Shown piece after piece: positions 17,451 to 27,040 of a DNA stretch of 64,000 bases. The first letter of the stretch is position 1; the number at the start of each line of letters is the position of its first letter. The DNA is taken from positions 62,001 to 126,000 of the forward strand of contig JAEUPP010000024.1 in assembly GCA_016790075.1 (NCBI GenBank). Reading direction: 5' to 3'. The notes under the pieces were generated by a model. That model searched no databases. It saw only the letters and a program-made list of their open reading frames with translations, and was not told the origin of the DNA. Source of the stretch: Rhodanobacteraceae bacterium. Lineage in GTDB: Bacteria > Pseudomonadota > Gammaproteobacteria > Xanthomonadales > Rhodanobacteraceae. The translations under genes and the position numbers were made by a program.

Positions 17451-17882
17451 TCAAACGGACTGAAGCGTTGCCCTCAAGCTCTCGGCTTCCAGCAAAGCCA
17501 GCACTTCGCTCATGAAGTGATTCGCCCGCGCCCGGCGCTGCGCCTCCCGCACCTTGTTGGGCAGTCGGCCCCGCCGCGGCGCGTCGATTGCGTGCTGCGG
17601 CTTCGAGGCGACGCTCCGTCGAGGCGGGCCAACTGGTGGCGCCGAAACCTCCGCCGGATCAGCTAAGCCGTCCATCCAGTCGGCCAAGGCCGTGATCGGG
17701 ACCAGCCAGCGCCCCATGACCTTCCGCAGACCGGGCAAGAGGTCGCCCCGGCGCAGCCCCGCGGTGACGGCTTCGCGTCCGGCGCGGTTGCCGTCCCGCC
17801 CCAATACCTTGGCGACGTCGTCCGCCGTCAGCATGGCCTTGCCGGGAAACATCTCGCGCAGGAGGTCGAGCGTCGCACCCAT
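17451..17882 (-). CDS. Excisionase/MerR-like DNA-binding protein
   Basis: A 143-aa basic protein. Residues 15-70 form a winged-helix-like region: LTADDVAKVLGRD, then GLRRGDLLPGLRKVMGRWLVPITALADWMD. This has the look of a helix-turn-helix followed by a wing with the R-W-x-V-P-x-x-x-L motif shared by AlpA/PrtN-type excisionases and regulators. The rest is Pro/Arg-rich with a final charged helix. It is 146 bases upstream of the integrase on the same strand and next to A-rich direct repeats, so directionality control of the integrase is its likely task. Confidence 0.6.
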   Translation of the reverse strand: MGATLDLLREMFPGKAMLTADDVAKVLGRDGNRAGREAVTAGLRRGDLLPGLRKVMGRWLVPITALADWMDGLADPAEVSAPPVGPPRRSVASKPQHAIDAPRRGRLPNKVREAQRRARANHFMSEVLALLEAESLRATLQSV

Positions 17883-17920
17883 GGGTTTCCTCGCAGTCGA
17901 GGGCCAGCCTACCCGCCAGG

Positions 17921-18046
17921 GCGGGGAAAATTTGGGGAAAATCCCGCCCCATTTTCGGCTGTTTTGGCCTGTTTTCGTCTGCTGGCCTGCAGCACACCAG
18001 CGAGAGGAAAATGCCCTAAAACCGCAGGAATTTCAGCATTTTCGAG
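17921..18046. promoter_or_regulatory. Repeats between excisionase-like gene and tRNA: candidate attachment region
   Basis: GGGGAAAAT occurs twice as a direct repeat (17923-17931 and 17934-17942), followed by CCCCATTTTC in inverted sense. GAAAATGC (18007-18014) and GCATTTTC (18036-18043) form an 8-bp inverted repeat that ends three bases before the tRNA 3' end. Such short A-rich repeats beside an att core are typical integrase/excisionase arm sites. The second copy of the att core was not found in the window. Confidence 0.45.
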
Positions 18047-18123
18047 TGGCGGCCCCGATACGATTCGAACGTACGACCTTCCCCTTAGGAGGGGGACGCT
18101 CTATCCAACTGAGCTACGGGGCC
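18047..18123 (-). tRNA. tRNA-Arg(CCU)
   Basis: A complete cloverleaf can be drawn. The acceptor stem is GGCCCCG/CGGGGCC, with discriminator G and an encoded CCA (18047-18049). The D arm has AGCTCAGTTGGATAGAGC. The anticodon stem TCCCC/GGGGA has loop CTCCTAA with anticodon CCT, and the T arm has GTTCGAATC. The 3' end faces the island and is the likely integration target; the gene stays intact after insertion. Confidence 0.95.
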
Positions 18124-18438
18124 GGAGGTCACTGCTGCTGGCAGTGTGCTGAGTGGAGCCTCGGCGGGGCCGCATCTTAGCAGAGCCGCCGCGACCTTCA
18201 CCGTCAGCGGTTGAAGCGGACGCGACGGGTGAGCCGGATCCGCCCGGCATCGGCACCTGCCCCCTGCTTGAGGGCAGTGGCCATGACGGTGCCATTTCCC
18301 TCAGTCCCAACAGGACCACCGCCGCGCTCACCGGGCAGTGCCGGCCCCATTGCTATAATCCGACCCCTTTGCGCCTGCCGCGCCACGTTGCGGCCCTGAC
18401 GGTGGGCGCTGCCGCCTTCCTTCGCATCCGGAGTCCCC
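18124..18438. other. Gap between tRNA-Arg and amaB
   Basis: This divergent region must carry the tRNA promoter (leftward) and that of amaB (rightward). A perfect TATAAT stands at 18354-18359, about 80 bases before the amaB start, with only a weak -35 upstream. Frames here are GC-rich noise. Confidence 0.4.
18354..18359 (+). promoter_or_regulatory. Candidate -10 box of amaB
   Basis: TATAAT in an otherwise GC-rich stretch, 80 bases before the gene. No good -35 hexamer stands 17 bases upstream, so an activator may be needed or the match may be chance. Confidence 0.35.
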
Positions 18439-19974
18439 ATGTCGCAGCAAATCCTTAAGGCCCTGAACCTGGCCGAGATGAATTCGGGCACCTATCTCGG
18501 CAACGGCGAGTGGTCGCCAACCAGCGACGCCGGCGTGCTTGAGGCGATCAATCCGAGCAACAACGAAGTCATCGCCCGCGTGCATGCGAGTTCTGAAGCG
18601 GACTACGAGACCATCATCAGCCGCGCGCAGGCAGCCTTCAAGGTGTGGCGCACCACACCGGCGCCCAAGCGCGGCGAAGCCATACGCCTCTGTGGTGAAG
18701 CCTTGCGTCAGCACAAGGATGCACTGGGTTCGCTGGTCGCGCTGGAGATGGGCAAGATCAAGCCCGAAGGCGACGGCGAAGTGCAGGAAATGATCGATAT
18801 CGCCGACTTCGCTGTCGGCCAGTCGCGCATGCTCTACGGCTACACCATGCATTCGGAGCGTCCCGGCCATCGCATGTACGAGCAGTGGCATCCGCTGGGC
18901 CTGGTCGGAGTGATTTCGGCGTTCAATTTCCCGGTTGCGGTCTGGGCCTGGAACTCCTTCCTCTCGGCAATCTGCGGCAACATCACGATCTGGAAACCGT
19001 CGCCAAAGACGCCGCTGTCGGCGATCGCTGCCCTGCAGATCTGCAACGCGGCACTGAAGGCCGGTGGTTTCCCGGACATCTTCTTCCTGTTCAACGACGC
19101 CCAGACCGAACTCGCGCAGAGGTTCGTCGACGATCGGCGTATTCCGCTGATGAGCTTCACCGGCTCGACCGAAGTCGGCCGCCGCGTCGGCGAGCGCGTC
19201 GCACAGCGCATGGGCCGTTCGCTGCTGGAACTGGGCGGCAACAACGCGATCATTGTCGACGAGACCGCTGATCTCAAGCTCGCGATCCCGGGCATCGTCT
19301 TCGGCGCGGTCGGCACCGCTGGTCAGCGTTGCACGACGACGCGCCGCCTGTTCGTACACGAGTCGATCTATGACAGCGTGCTCGCAACCCTGGTAAGCGC
19401 CTACCAGCAAGTCGAAGGCAAGATCGGCGATCCGACTCTGCCGACCACGCTCATGGGTCCGCTGACCGACAAGGCCTCGGTGCAGCGTTATCTCGGCGCC
19501 ATCGAAAAAGCCAAGGCCGCCGGTGGCACAGTCGCAAGCGGCGGCGCCGCGCTGACTGATCGTCCCGGCAACTTCGTATTGCCGACCATCATCACCGGCC
19601 TCAAGAACAGCGATGAAGTGGTGCAGCACGAAACCTTCGCCCCGATCCTGTATGTGATGCCGTTCAAGACGCTGGACGAAGCCCTGGACTACCAGAACGG
19701 CGTGCCACAGGGACTGTCGTCGTCGATCTTCACGCAGAATGTCAGGTCGGCAGAAGCCTTCCTGTCTGCAGCCGGCTCGGACTGCGGCATTGCCAATGTG
19801 AATATCGGCACCTCGGGTGCGGAAATCGGCGGCGCGTTCGGCGGTGAGAAGGAGACAGGCGGCGGCCGCGAATCAGGTTCCGATGCCTGGAAGGCGTATA
19901 TGCGCCGTCAGACCAACACGATCAACTACTCCAACGCACTGCCGCTGGCCCAGGGCATCAAGTTCGATTTCTGA
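18439..19974 (+). CDS. amaB: ALDH7-family dehydrogenase (L-aminoadipate-semialdehyde/piperideine-6-carboxylate dehydrogenase)
   Basis: A 511-aa NAD(P)-dependent aldehyde dehydrogenase of the antiquitin (ALDH7) type, which oxidises alpha-aminoadipate semialdehyde in lysine catabolism. Active-site residues are in place: N163 in SAFNFP, E264 in LLELGGNN and nucleophile C298 in GQRCTTTRR. The cofactor-binding FTGSTEVG is at 240-247. Full length for the family, with the start at ATG 18439 and a strong terminator 40 bases after the stop. It stands as a single gene just beyond the tRNA and belongs to the chromosome, not the island. The substrate is inferred from the family. Confidence 0.88.
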   Translation: MSQQILKALNLAEMNSGTYLGNGEWSPTSDAGVLEAINPSNNEVIARVHASSEADYETIISRAQAAFKVWRTTPAPKRGEAIRLCGEALRQHKDALGSLVALEMGKIKPEGDGEVQEMIDIADFAVGQSRMLYGYTMHSERPGHRMYEQWHPLGLVGVISAFNFPVAVWAWNSFLSAICGNITIWKPSPKTPLSAIAALQICNAALKAGGFPDIFFLFNDAQTELAQRFVDDRRIPLMSFTGSTEVGRRVGERVAQRMGRSLLELGGNNAIIVDETADLKLAIPGIVFGAVGTAGQRCTTTRRLFVHESIYDSVLATLVSAYQQVEGKIGDPTLPTTLMGPLTDKASVQRYLGAIEKAKAAGGTVASGGAALTDRPGNFVLPTIITGLKNSDEVVQHETFAPILYVMPFKTLDEALDYQNGVPQGLSSSIFTQNVRSAEAFLSAAGSDCGIANVNIGTSGAEIGGAFGGEKETGGGRESGSDAWKAYMRRQTNTINYSNALPLAQGIKFDF

Positions 19975-20013
19975 TCCACTGCATCCCCGGCCGAGCCGGG
20001 GTACGGGTATCGA

Positions 20014-20038
20014 GGGGCCGCGCAAGCGGCCCCTTTTT
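20014..20038 (+). terminator. Rho-independent terminator of amaB
   Basis: A perfect 8-bp GC stem GGGGCCGC/GCGGCCCC with a GCAA tetraloop is followed directly by TTTTT. It lies 40 bases after the amaB stop. Confidence 0.9.
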
Positions 20039-20161
20039 GTTTGGCGCTTTCCTCGGTATGGAGCACATGGCCGCTGTGTCGACATTGGAAGAGATTTCTT
20101 CTGCCGCCCCACGGCTGTACGGCAGCAGCCCCCCAAATGCTACATGCCGCAACCAATATCG

Positions 20162-20171
20162 CATCTAGCGG
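20162..20171 (+). repeat. Target-site duplication, left copy
   Basis: CATCTAGCGG directly before the IS left end; the identical right copy is at 21627-21636. Confidence 0.9.
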
Positions 20172-21626
20172 CAATACTGTTCAGATACGCAGCACCGGTG
20201 TCGGTTGATGCTTCAGATGAAGCAGCTCGCCGCGATGGCGAACGTTGAAGCTGCTCATCTTGCGCTTGACTCCGCGCGGGTTGAAGCGGCCGCGACTGCT
20301 GACGCATCGGCCGCGCGCGATCTCGTCGAGCAGCGCATCGCGCCAGGTCGCCAATCGCTCAGGGGGGAACGGCCGCAGCTTGCGGCATCTTGCGCTTGAT
20401 CACCCGCACGGCGTGCGTGAAGCTCAGCCGATCAGGATCGAGCCCGCGCGGCCACGCGGCTTTTGCCATCAACTGGCGAATCGCGAAGTGCGCCAGCAGT
20501 AAGCCCCACAGCTCTTGTTGAACCAGCTCCGGAGTCTTGCTGCGCAGCACGGTGCTGTTGGCGCGCAGGTGCGTCTTGAACTCGTCGAAGACGCCCTCGA
20601 TTTCCCAGCGCTCGTGGTACAGCGCGGCCAGTTCCAGCGCCGGCGCCTGCTCGGGATCGAGGATAGTGGTGATCAGCCGATAGCTGTCCTGCACCGGGGG
20701 GGCCGAGTCGTGCAGCGTGTAGTCGATGACACGCACGATCTGCCCTGCGCAGCGCTGCCGGTCCGCACTGTCAAAGACGGCGCTGAGAAACGATCCATCG
20801 GGCAGCGTTCGCTGTACCGGGAGCTTGAGGTTGGATTTGACCCGCCAAGCCAGCTTGGCGCCGCTGGCGCAGGCGATGCGCCAGAGCTTGAAGCCGTAGA
20901 AGTTGCGGTCGGCCAGCACCAACATGTCGGGCTTGAGCTTTGCCGGCAACAGCTGCGCCGCCATGGCCTGCTCGCTATGGCCATAGGGCGCCACCGCGGC
21001 GGCCGTCACCGCATGCGTGCCGCACTCCACCAGACCCAGCACGCGCGCCTGCGGGAAGGCGCTCTGGCCGCGTGAGGCGCCCGGATAGCCAAAGTGCTCG
21101 GCGTTGGCCGCCTCATCGGCAACATCCATGCAACTGCCGTCCAGCGCCATGATGCGAAGGCCACGATACCAAGCCCCCGGCGCTCCCGGATCGGCCAACG
21201 GGCGCAGCACGCGCTCGGCGAGCTCGCGCATGACCTGCGCGCCCAACCGGGTCCGCGCCTGGGAGATCGCTGACTTGCTGGCCTGCACCGCGCCGGCCTC
21301 GCCGCCACCCAGCCATTGCAGCCCCTCGCACACCACCCGCAACACTTCCTCCAGCGGCGCCTCGCGCCACAGCGCCAGCGCCATCACGTAGTACACGACC
21401 GCCGGTGCCGGCAGAAGTCGCTCGCGTTGGCTCGCCTTGCCAGTGTCGGCCAACACCTCCTCGATTAACCCCCGAGGGCACACGCTTGCCAGCACGCCAG
21501 CGCTGATCAGATGCGCAATGTCCACCTTCGCCGGCAGCGCCTTGCGGGTTCTCGCCATCGCCCTGTGCCCATCGAAGCCTCGATGGGCATGGATTATCAG
21601 CGATTTTTTCTATCTGAACAGTATTG
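20172..21626 (-). mobile_element. IS4-family insertion sequence, 1455 bp
   Basis: Perfect 16-bp terminal inverted repeats (CAATACTGTTCAGATA at 20172-20187, its complement at 21611-21626) frame a single transposase gene. The 10-base target duplication CATCTAGCGG is present on both sides (20162-20171 and 21627-21636) without a mismatch, which indicates a recent insertion. A duplication of 10 bases is in the range known for IS4. The element landed between amaB and the first giant exported protein and appears to break no gene. Confidence 0.93.
20359..21558 (-). CDS. IS4-family transposase, apparent frameshift near the C-terminus
   Basis: A 399-aa DDE transposase. Catalytic aspartates lie in MALDGSCMD (about 137) and LADRNFYGF (about 217); the glutamate is in YHERWEIEGVFDEFK, the YREMM-like signature of IS4. 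Translation stops after a run of six C residues on the coding strand (complement of about 20371-20376). With five C residues the frame would continue through ERLATWRDALLDEIARGR to a stop at 20181, only nine bases from the IS end, giving about 460 aa. The homopolymer could be a mutation, a sequencing error or a slippage site. The element may be inactive if the tail is needed. Confidence 0.85.
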   Translation of the reverse strand: MARTRKALPAKVDIAHLISAGVLASVCPRGLIEEVLADTGKASQRERLLPAPAVVYYVMALALWREAPLEEVLRVVCEGLQWLGGGEAGAVQASKSAISQARTRLGAQVMRELAERVLRPLADPGAPGAWYRGLRIMALDGSCMDVADEAANAEHFGYPGASRGQSAFPQARVLGLVECGTHAVTAAAVAPYGHSEQAMAAQLLPAKLKPDMLVLADRNFYGFKLWRIACASGAKLAWRVKSNLKLPVQRTLPDGSFLSAVFDSADRQRCAGQIVRVIDYTLHDSAPPVQDSYRLITTILDPEQAPALELAALYHERWEIEGVFDEFKTHLRANSTVLRSKTPELVQQELWGLLLAHFAIRQLMAKAAWPRGLDPDRLSFTHAVRVIKRKMPQAAAVPP

Positions 21627-21636
21627 CATCTAGCGG
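21627..21636 (+). repeat. Target-site duplication, right copy
   Basis: CATCTAGCGG directly after the IS right end; identical to 20162-20171. Confidence 0.9.
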
Positions 21637-21974
21637 CCAATTTCCCGCACCGCGCGCCTGCTGTAGGTTCTGACCAAACGCTCATGTTGCGAGCGTCAGA
21701 CCACGCCCCGAGCCACGCCAAGGCCGTAGTATAAAAATACTTACTCGCATTTGTTCTGATGTCATGAAATCGAGCTAATTTCTGATCACTCGTTAACCTG
21801 CCACAATTTTTTTCCTCACACCCGCCGCGATATCGCTGATAGTAGGCCGCAGCAGGATTGCGATACGCACAGTGACGGACTGCCAAGTGCAGCAATTCGC
21901 GCGATAGCCAGGGAATTCCTCGTCAATCGACTTCATGCGTTGGAGCTTGCGTAGCGGCTTCAGGGGGTGTTCGC
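21637..21974 (+). promoter_or_regulatory. Upstream region of first giant gene with conserved leader
   Basis: The part from 21803 (ACAATTTTTTTCCT) to the start codon shares blocks with the region before the second giant gene. These are the T-run block, ATCGCTGATAGTA (21833-21845), GACTTCA near 21930, and GGCTTCAGGGGG just before the start. The distance from the T-run to the start codon is 172 bases in both copies. It probably contains the promoter and leader. Before the IS insertion it joined directly to the amaB 3' flank. Confidence 0.5.
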
Positions 21975-24900
21975 GTGCTTTCACAAAAAGCCACAAATTT
22001 TACGAAATTTTGCCTTCCGCTGATCATCCTGGCTGCAGGGCAAGACGCCCAGGCAAATATCACCGGCACGGTGTTCCGCGACCATGATGCCGATGGTGTC
22101 ATTGATGCCGGCGAACCCGGGCTTGGCAGCATTGCAGTCACGGCCTATGACGCAGCCGGCACCAGCGTGGCTACGGCAACAACGTTTGATCAGGCCTGCT
22201 CCGCCAATGGCACACCGGTTGCGGCCTGCACCGCAGCCAATACGCCTGCCCTGGGCAGTTACACCCTCGTGATTGCCAGCGGTGGACCGTATCGGATCGA
22301 GTTCACCGGTGAAGCAACGAACACGTTCGCGACCGCCGCCTTCGGTGCGGACCACCCGACCTCGGTGCAATTCGTCGCGACAAGTACCGCGACGGTCAAT
22401 GCAGGGTTCAATAACCCCGCTCAATATTGCGCAGGGCCGACCCCGCCCGCAGTCGTTGCCAGCTTCTTTACCTTCGGCAACCCGACACCAGGTTTCACGA
22501 CGCTGCATGGCTTCGACTACGACGCACGTGGCACCAGCCATGATGCTGATCCGGTAGCTGCCGGCGTACAGCCACAACGCAGCTATGGCCTGTCGAACGA
22601 GACCGGCGCGGTTTATGGCATTGCCTATCAAAACCGCACGCAAAGCCTGTTTTCATCCGCTTACGTACATCGGGGCTCGCCGCTAGGCTCGACCGGCGAT
22701 ACGGGCACGATCTATCGCTCAGCCGGTGTGACACGCGACACGACCAACATCGCTGCGGCACCGTTTATTACGGTCAACGGCCTTGCGGGCATCGATACTG
22801 GTGCCAACCCTCACCCCACGGGAACCGACTGGACGCTCGATGCGGATACGTACGCAGTTGTGGGCAAACGCGGGCTCGGCGATCTGGATATCTCCGAGGA
22901 CGGGTTGACCCTGTACACGGTGAATCTGTTGCAGCGTGAGGTACTGGTGCTGCCTATTGGTACCGGGCCTACGGCACCAACCGCGGCACAGATCGTACGT
23001 GTGCCGGTGCCGGTTCCATCGAGTTGCAATGGCGCAGCACCGAGTGTCGCGGCACCAAGCACGGACGATATACGACCGTTTGCGGTCACGTACTTCGACG
23101 GAACCCTATATCTGGGCATGGTCTGCACCGCACAGAGCATGCGGGGGGCGGGCGCCACGCTGACCAGCGCCAAAGCCGCGATGCGCGGCTATGTCTATGC
23201 GATGAATCCGGCTACGAATACCTTCTCGGCCACCCCCATCATCGAGTTTCCGCTTAACTACCCGCGCCAGTTCGTGAATGCCGGACTCGATGGCGATTGG
23301 AATCCCTGGAACGATACCTTTCAGCCGCCCGATGCCCCGGGCACGGCAAGTAGCTGGGCATACCCGCAACCGCTATTGACCGGGATCGCATTTGACGCGC
23401 AGGGCCGCATGGCAATTGGCCTGCGCGACCGACTTGCGGACCAGGCGTTTGACACCTTGGATCAAGGCCCACTGGGCAACCAAGCCGACCAGACGCGCCA
23501 GGGCGGCGATCTGCTGCTGGCCTGCCGCAATGGCCCCGCGGGTGCCTGGGCACTCGAAAACGCCGGCAGCTGTGGCACCAGCACTACCAGCGATCCGAAC
23601 AGCACAGGAGCCGGCACCAACATCGACTCGGGTCCAGGTGGTCGCGAATTCTACTGGGAGGAACACTACGACTTTGACTTCAGCCCGGACTATCACCGTG
23701 AGACCGCCATGGGCGCCCTGCTGTGGCGTCCGGGCAGCGGCAATTTCATGTCGACCGTGTTTGACGTCGATGGCACTTTCAATGCGGGAGTGCGCGTATA
23801 TCGCAACGACAATGGCGCCAACGCGCAGTTTGCCGGCGGCATACGTCACGAGTTCCGCCTCTACGACGACGGCACGTCGGACTTCGGCAAGGGCGGAGGT
23901 ATCGGCGACATCGAGCTGATTTGCGAAAGCCCGCCAGTGGAACTGGGCAATCGGGTATGGCGCGACGCAAACAACAATGGCCGCCAAGATCCAGGCGAAC
24001 CGACATTCGCCAACGTGGTGATCAGTCTCTATAACGCCGCCGGTGTGCAGCTCGGCAGCGCGACGACCGACGCCAACGGGCATTACCTGTTCCTGTTCTC
24101 CGTCGGCGCCAACGACGCCAATACCACTGACAACGCGATCATCCTGCCCGACCCTTACGGACTTAGCGTGACCTTGCTGGTTGCGCCGGCCAACTTCACG
24201 GCCGGTGGAGCACTCGTGGGTTTCAGGCCCACACTGGCCAGCACCAGCGGCCTGACCCGCGATTCCAATGGTGTCGCAACCACGGTGGGCGGCGGTGGCC
24301 CTTCCGGCACCGGCTTTGTTGCTACCGTCGGCCAGCCTGGCCGCAACGACCACACGATCGACTTCGGTTTTGGTATTGCAGATCTCGGTGATTTGCCCGA
24401 CACCGGCGCCGGCACAGGTCCGGGCAATTACGCGACGCTCCGTGCCGATACCGGCGCTGCCCACCCGATTGTTCCGGGTCTGCACATGGGGGCGACCGTT
24501 GATGGTGAAGCCGATGGCCAGCCCAGCACCGGTGCTGACGGCGACGATGCGAATGGCATACCCGATGACGAAGACGGCGTGAACACGGCCGATCTCACGC
24601 TACAGCGCGGTGTTGCGCCGGCCGTGCGCGTAACCGCCACCAACACCTTGGGCACTGCCGCCCTGCTCTGCGGTTTCCTCGACTACAACGCTGACGGTGA
24701 TTTCACCGATGCCGGTGAAGCCGCACAAATCGCGGTGCCCAATGGCAGCAACGCAGCGCTGTTCACGCTGAACTTCGGCACGATACCCAACAGCTCTGCC
24801 AGCGCCAGCTACGGCCGTTTCCGCCTCGCCACCGATGCGGCCTGCAGCCCTGCCGGCACCGCAACGAATGGCGAGGTGGAAGATTATACTATTGTAATTG

Positions 24901-26468
24901 GCTCGGGCATACTCAGCCTTGGCAATCTGGTCTGGCTGGATCGCAATAACAATGGCCGCGTCGAGGCCGGCGAACCTGGGTTTGTCGGCGTCCCCGTCGT
25001 GCTGTATCGCGACAGCAACAACGACGGCACACCCGACGGTGCTGCGCTGGCCAGCATGAATACCGATAGCAACGGCAATTATTTGTTTACCGGTCTTGAT
25101 CCCGACACCTATCTGGTCGAGATCACGCCGCCCGCAGGCTATCGCACCAGCACCGGCACCGGACTGCGCCCGCTGCAACCCACCGGCACTTACGAACCAG
25201 CCCCCGATCCGGACAACGACCTCAATAACGACGACAACGGCAACTTGACGGCACCGACGATTCGTTCCGCGCCGGTAACGCTGAGCACCGGTGCGGAACC
25301 GATCGACGATGACGACACCGATCCCAACAGCAACCTCAGTATCGACTTCGGTCTGTTCGGTAGTTTCGACCTTGCCCTGCGCAAGACACTGACGGCGGGT
25401 CAGCCAGGACCGTTCCTGCCGGGCCAGGACGTGACCTTCGATATCGCCGTATTCAATCAAGGCAGCATCCCGGGTACGGATATCGTCGTCGCCGACTACC
25501 TACCGCCCGGATTCCTGTTGAGTCCGACGGAGACCAACTGGACCTCAGTCAACCCCGTGCTGGCGACCCGCACCATCCCGGGCCCGCTTGCACCGGGCGC
25601 ATCAACCCTGATCACGATCCGTCTGCGCATCCAGCCCACTGCGGTGTCGCCGCTGGTCAATCGCGCCGAGATCGCTGCCGCGGATGACGACAGCAATCCC
25701 AATACCACGCCACTACCCGATATCGACTCGACCCCCGACAGCGATCCGGCCAACGACCCTGGCGGCGCCGTTGACACACCGTCGGACAACGCGATCGATG
25801 GCAACGGCACCGGCATTCGGGGCGGCACCGATCCGGCCACTGACGAGGATGATGCCGATCCGGTGCAGATCGTGCTGGGCGGCGGACCCTCGCCACTCGG
25901 TCTGGCCAAGGAGGCGCAGATACTGTCCGTCACCGGCGGCGGTTACGGCGACGGCGCGACAGTGAACCGGGGGCAGATCGCCTATGTGATCGTCGTGCGC
26001 AACTACGGTCAGGATCCTATCGACAACCTGCAGATCGTCGAAGATCTGGTAACCACCTTCGGCACCGGCACGAACTGGAATGTTGTCGACGTTACCGCCC
26101 CGACTCTCACGCTCAATCCGGCCTATGACGGCCGCACGAGCACCAACCTGCTGGCCGGTAGTGACAGCCTTGGTGCCGGGGCGACAACGACGCTGCGCCT
26201 GGTCGTCAGCGTGCTGTTCACGCCGGGCGAGATCTACACCAACCAGGTCCTGGGCAGCGGTTTCATTCGCGGCGGCGCGGTGTCGGATCTGTCCACTGCC
26301 GGCACCGATCCCGCACCGGGTGGCGGCAATCCCAACGACTACAGCACACCTACCGGCACGCGCCTGGGCACACAAGCCATTCCGGCGCTGTCAGTCTGGT
26401 CACTGGGCCTGCTGCTGCTGGGTCTGACCGCACTCGCCTGGCGGCGGCGCCGCGTATTGCCACGGTGA
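21975..26468 (+). CDS. Giant exported SdrD_B/GEVED/DUF11 protein with IPTL-CTERM-like tail (1497 aa)
   Basis: GTG start after CAGGGGGTGTTCGC, the same context as in its paralogue. Signal peptide 1-27 (cleavage after AQA). SdrD_B-like beta domains lie at about 28-140 (ITGTVFRDHDADG), 655-780 (ELGNRVWRDANNNGRQD) and 980-1130 (SLGNLVWLDRNNNGR). A 500-residue conserved domain at 145-650 has propeller-like IYGIAYQ and GDLDISEDG repeats. One GEVED domain (805-970, ending GEVEDY), a DUF11-like domain (1131-1295) and a second one (1309-1455) follow. The tail IPALSVWSLG, a hydrophobic helix and RRRRV form an IPTL-CTERM-like sorting signal, known to be read by exosortase H. Expected to be displayed at or released from the outer surface. 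DxDxDG-like stretches suggest calcium binding. Confidence 0.8.
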   Translation: MLSQKATNFTKFCLPLIILAAGQDAQANITGTVFRDHDADGVIDAGEPGLGSIAVTAYDAAGTSVATATTFDQACSANGTPVAACTAANTPALGSYTLVIASGGPYRIEFTGEATNTFATAAFGADHPTSVQFVATSTATVNAGFNNPAQYCAGPTPPAVVASFFTFGNPTPGFTTLHGFDYDARGTSHDADPVAAGVQPQRSYGLSNETGAVYGIAYQNRTQSLFSSAYVHRGSPLGSTGDTGTIYRSAGVTRDTTNIAAAPFITVNGLAGIDTGANPHPTGTDWTLDADTYAVVGKRGLGDLDISEDGLTLYTVNLLQREVLVLPIGTGPTAPTAAQIVRVPVPVPSSCNGAAPSVAAPSTDDIRPFAVTYFDGTLYLGMVCTAQSMRGAGATLTSAKAAMRGYVYAMNPATNTFSATPIIEFPLNYPRQFVNAGLDGDWNPWNDTFQPPDAPGTASSWAYPQPLLTGIAFDAQGRMAIGLRDRLADQAFDTLDQGPLGNQADQTRQGGDLLLACRNGPAGAWALENAGSCGTSTTSDPNSTGAGTNIDSGPGGREFYWEEHYDFDFSPDYHRETAMGALLWRPGSGNFMSTVFDVDGTFNAGVRVYRNDNGANAQFAGGIRHEFRLYDDGTSDFGKGGGIGDIELICESPPVELGNRVWRDANNNGRQDPGEPTFANVVISLYNAAGVQLGSATTDANGHYLFLFSVGANDANTTDNAIILPDPYGLSVTLLVAPANFTAGGALVGFRPTLASTSGLTRDSNGVATTVGGGGPSGTGFVATVGQPGRNDHTIDFGFGIADLGDLPDTGAGTGPGNYATLRADTGAAHPIVPGLHMGATVDGEADGQPSTGADGDDANGIPDDEDGVNTADLTLQRGVAPAVRVTATNTLGTAALLCGFLDYNADGDFTDAGEAAQIAVPNGSNAALFTLNFGTIPNSSASASYGRFRLATDAACSPAGTATNGEVEDYTIVIGSGILSLGNLVWLDRNNNGRVEAGEPGFVGVPVVLYRDSNNDGTPDGAALASMNTDSNGNYLFTGLDPDTYLVEITPPAGYRTSTGTGLRPLQPTGTYEPAPDPDNDLNNDDNGNLTAPTIRSAPVTLSTGAEPIDDDDTDPNSNLSIDFGLFGSFDLALRKTLTAGQPGPFLPGQDVTFDIAVFNQGSIPGTDIVVADYLPPGFLLSPTETNWTSVNPVLATRTIPGPLAPGASTLITIRLRIQPTAVSPLVNRAEIAAADDDSNPNTTPLPDIDSTPDSDPANDPGGAVDTPSDNAIDGNGTGIRGGTDPATDEDDADPVQIVLGGGPSPLGLAKEAQILSVTGGGYGDGATVNRGQIAYVIVVRNYGQDPIDNLQIVEDLVTTFGTGTNWNVVDVTAPTLTLNPAYDGRTSTNLLAGSDSLGAGATTTLRLVVSVLFTPGEIYTNQVLGSGFIRGGAVSDLSTAGTDPAPGGGNPNDYSTPTGTRLGTQAIPALSVWSLGLLLLGLTALAWRRRRVLPR

Positions 26469-27040
26469 GTCGAGCACGCCACAGGCGGGGAACGGCACGG
26501 GCCCACCCCGCCTGCAGCCACGGCCAGGCGATCCGTCGTCGGCGGCGGTCGCGGTGCGTCTGCATGTCCTCACGCGGCCCGTTCCTGCGCCAAAATCAAC
26601 GCGGAATTTCTTTTCGCCACCGGGGCGATACAACGACCAGCGAAGACGCATCCCCTGCGAAGCCAAGCACCCGCACCGGCGCCCGGAATTCGCTGTAGTT
26701 CAATTAGATTTCAATGCATTACAGATGGCATCAACACCGGTCGACCAGACCGGAGCCGGAGTCGTCCGGGGCCTCGACGGGCCGGACCATGCGCTCTTTT
26801 CACAAAAATTTTTTTACCTTATTTCAGTTTCTTTCAACCGGACTGAAACCGTTCAAGCCACGGTTGTAACAATTTTTTTCCTTTGACACACTCCGACATC
26901 GCCGATAGTAAGCCGCGGCCTGACAGCAATGCGCACGGCGAGGAATCGTCCAGTGCGGCCAGGCGCGCCAAGGCAGGGGGTTCTGATCGATTGACTTCAC
27001 AGGTCGGGGCTTGGTTATCTGGCTTCAGGGGGATGTTCGC
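26469..27040 (+). promoter_or_regulatory. Intergenic region between giant paralogues, with terminator-like hairpin and conserved leader
   Basis: The left end holds a hairpin (listed separately). The part 26560-26830 has no gene I can support. From 26869 (ACAATTTTTTTCCT) to the GTG at 27041 the sequence parallels the leader of the first giant gene, including ATCGCCGATAGTA and GGCTTCAGGGGG at the same offsets. Confidence 0.5.
26482..26514 (+). terminator. Hairpin after first giant gene
   Basis: CAGGCGGGG and CCCCGCCTG form a perfect 9-bp stem around a 15-base loop, 13 bases after the stop. No T-tract follows, so it may act with Rho or protect the mRNA end. Confidence 0.5.
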
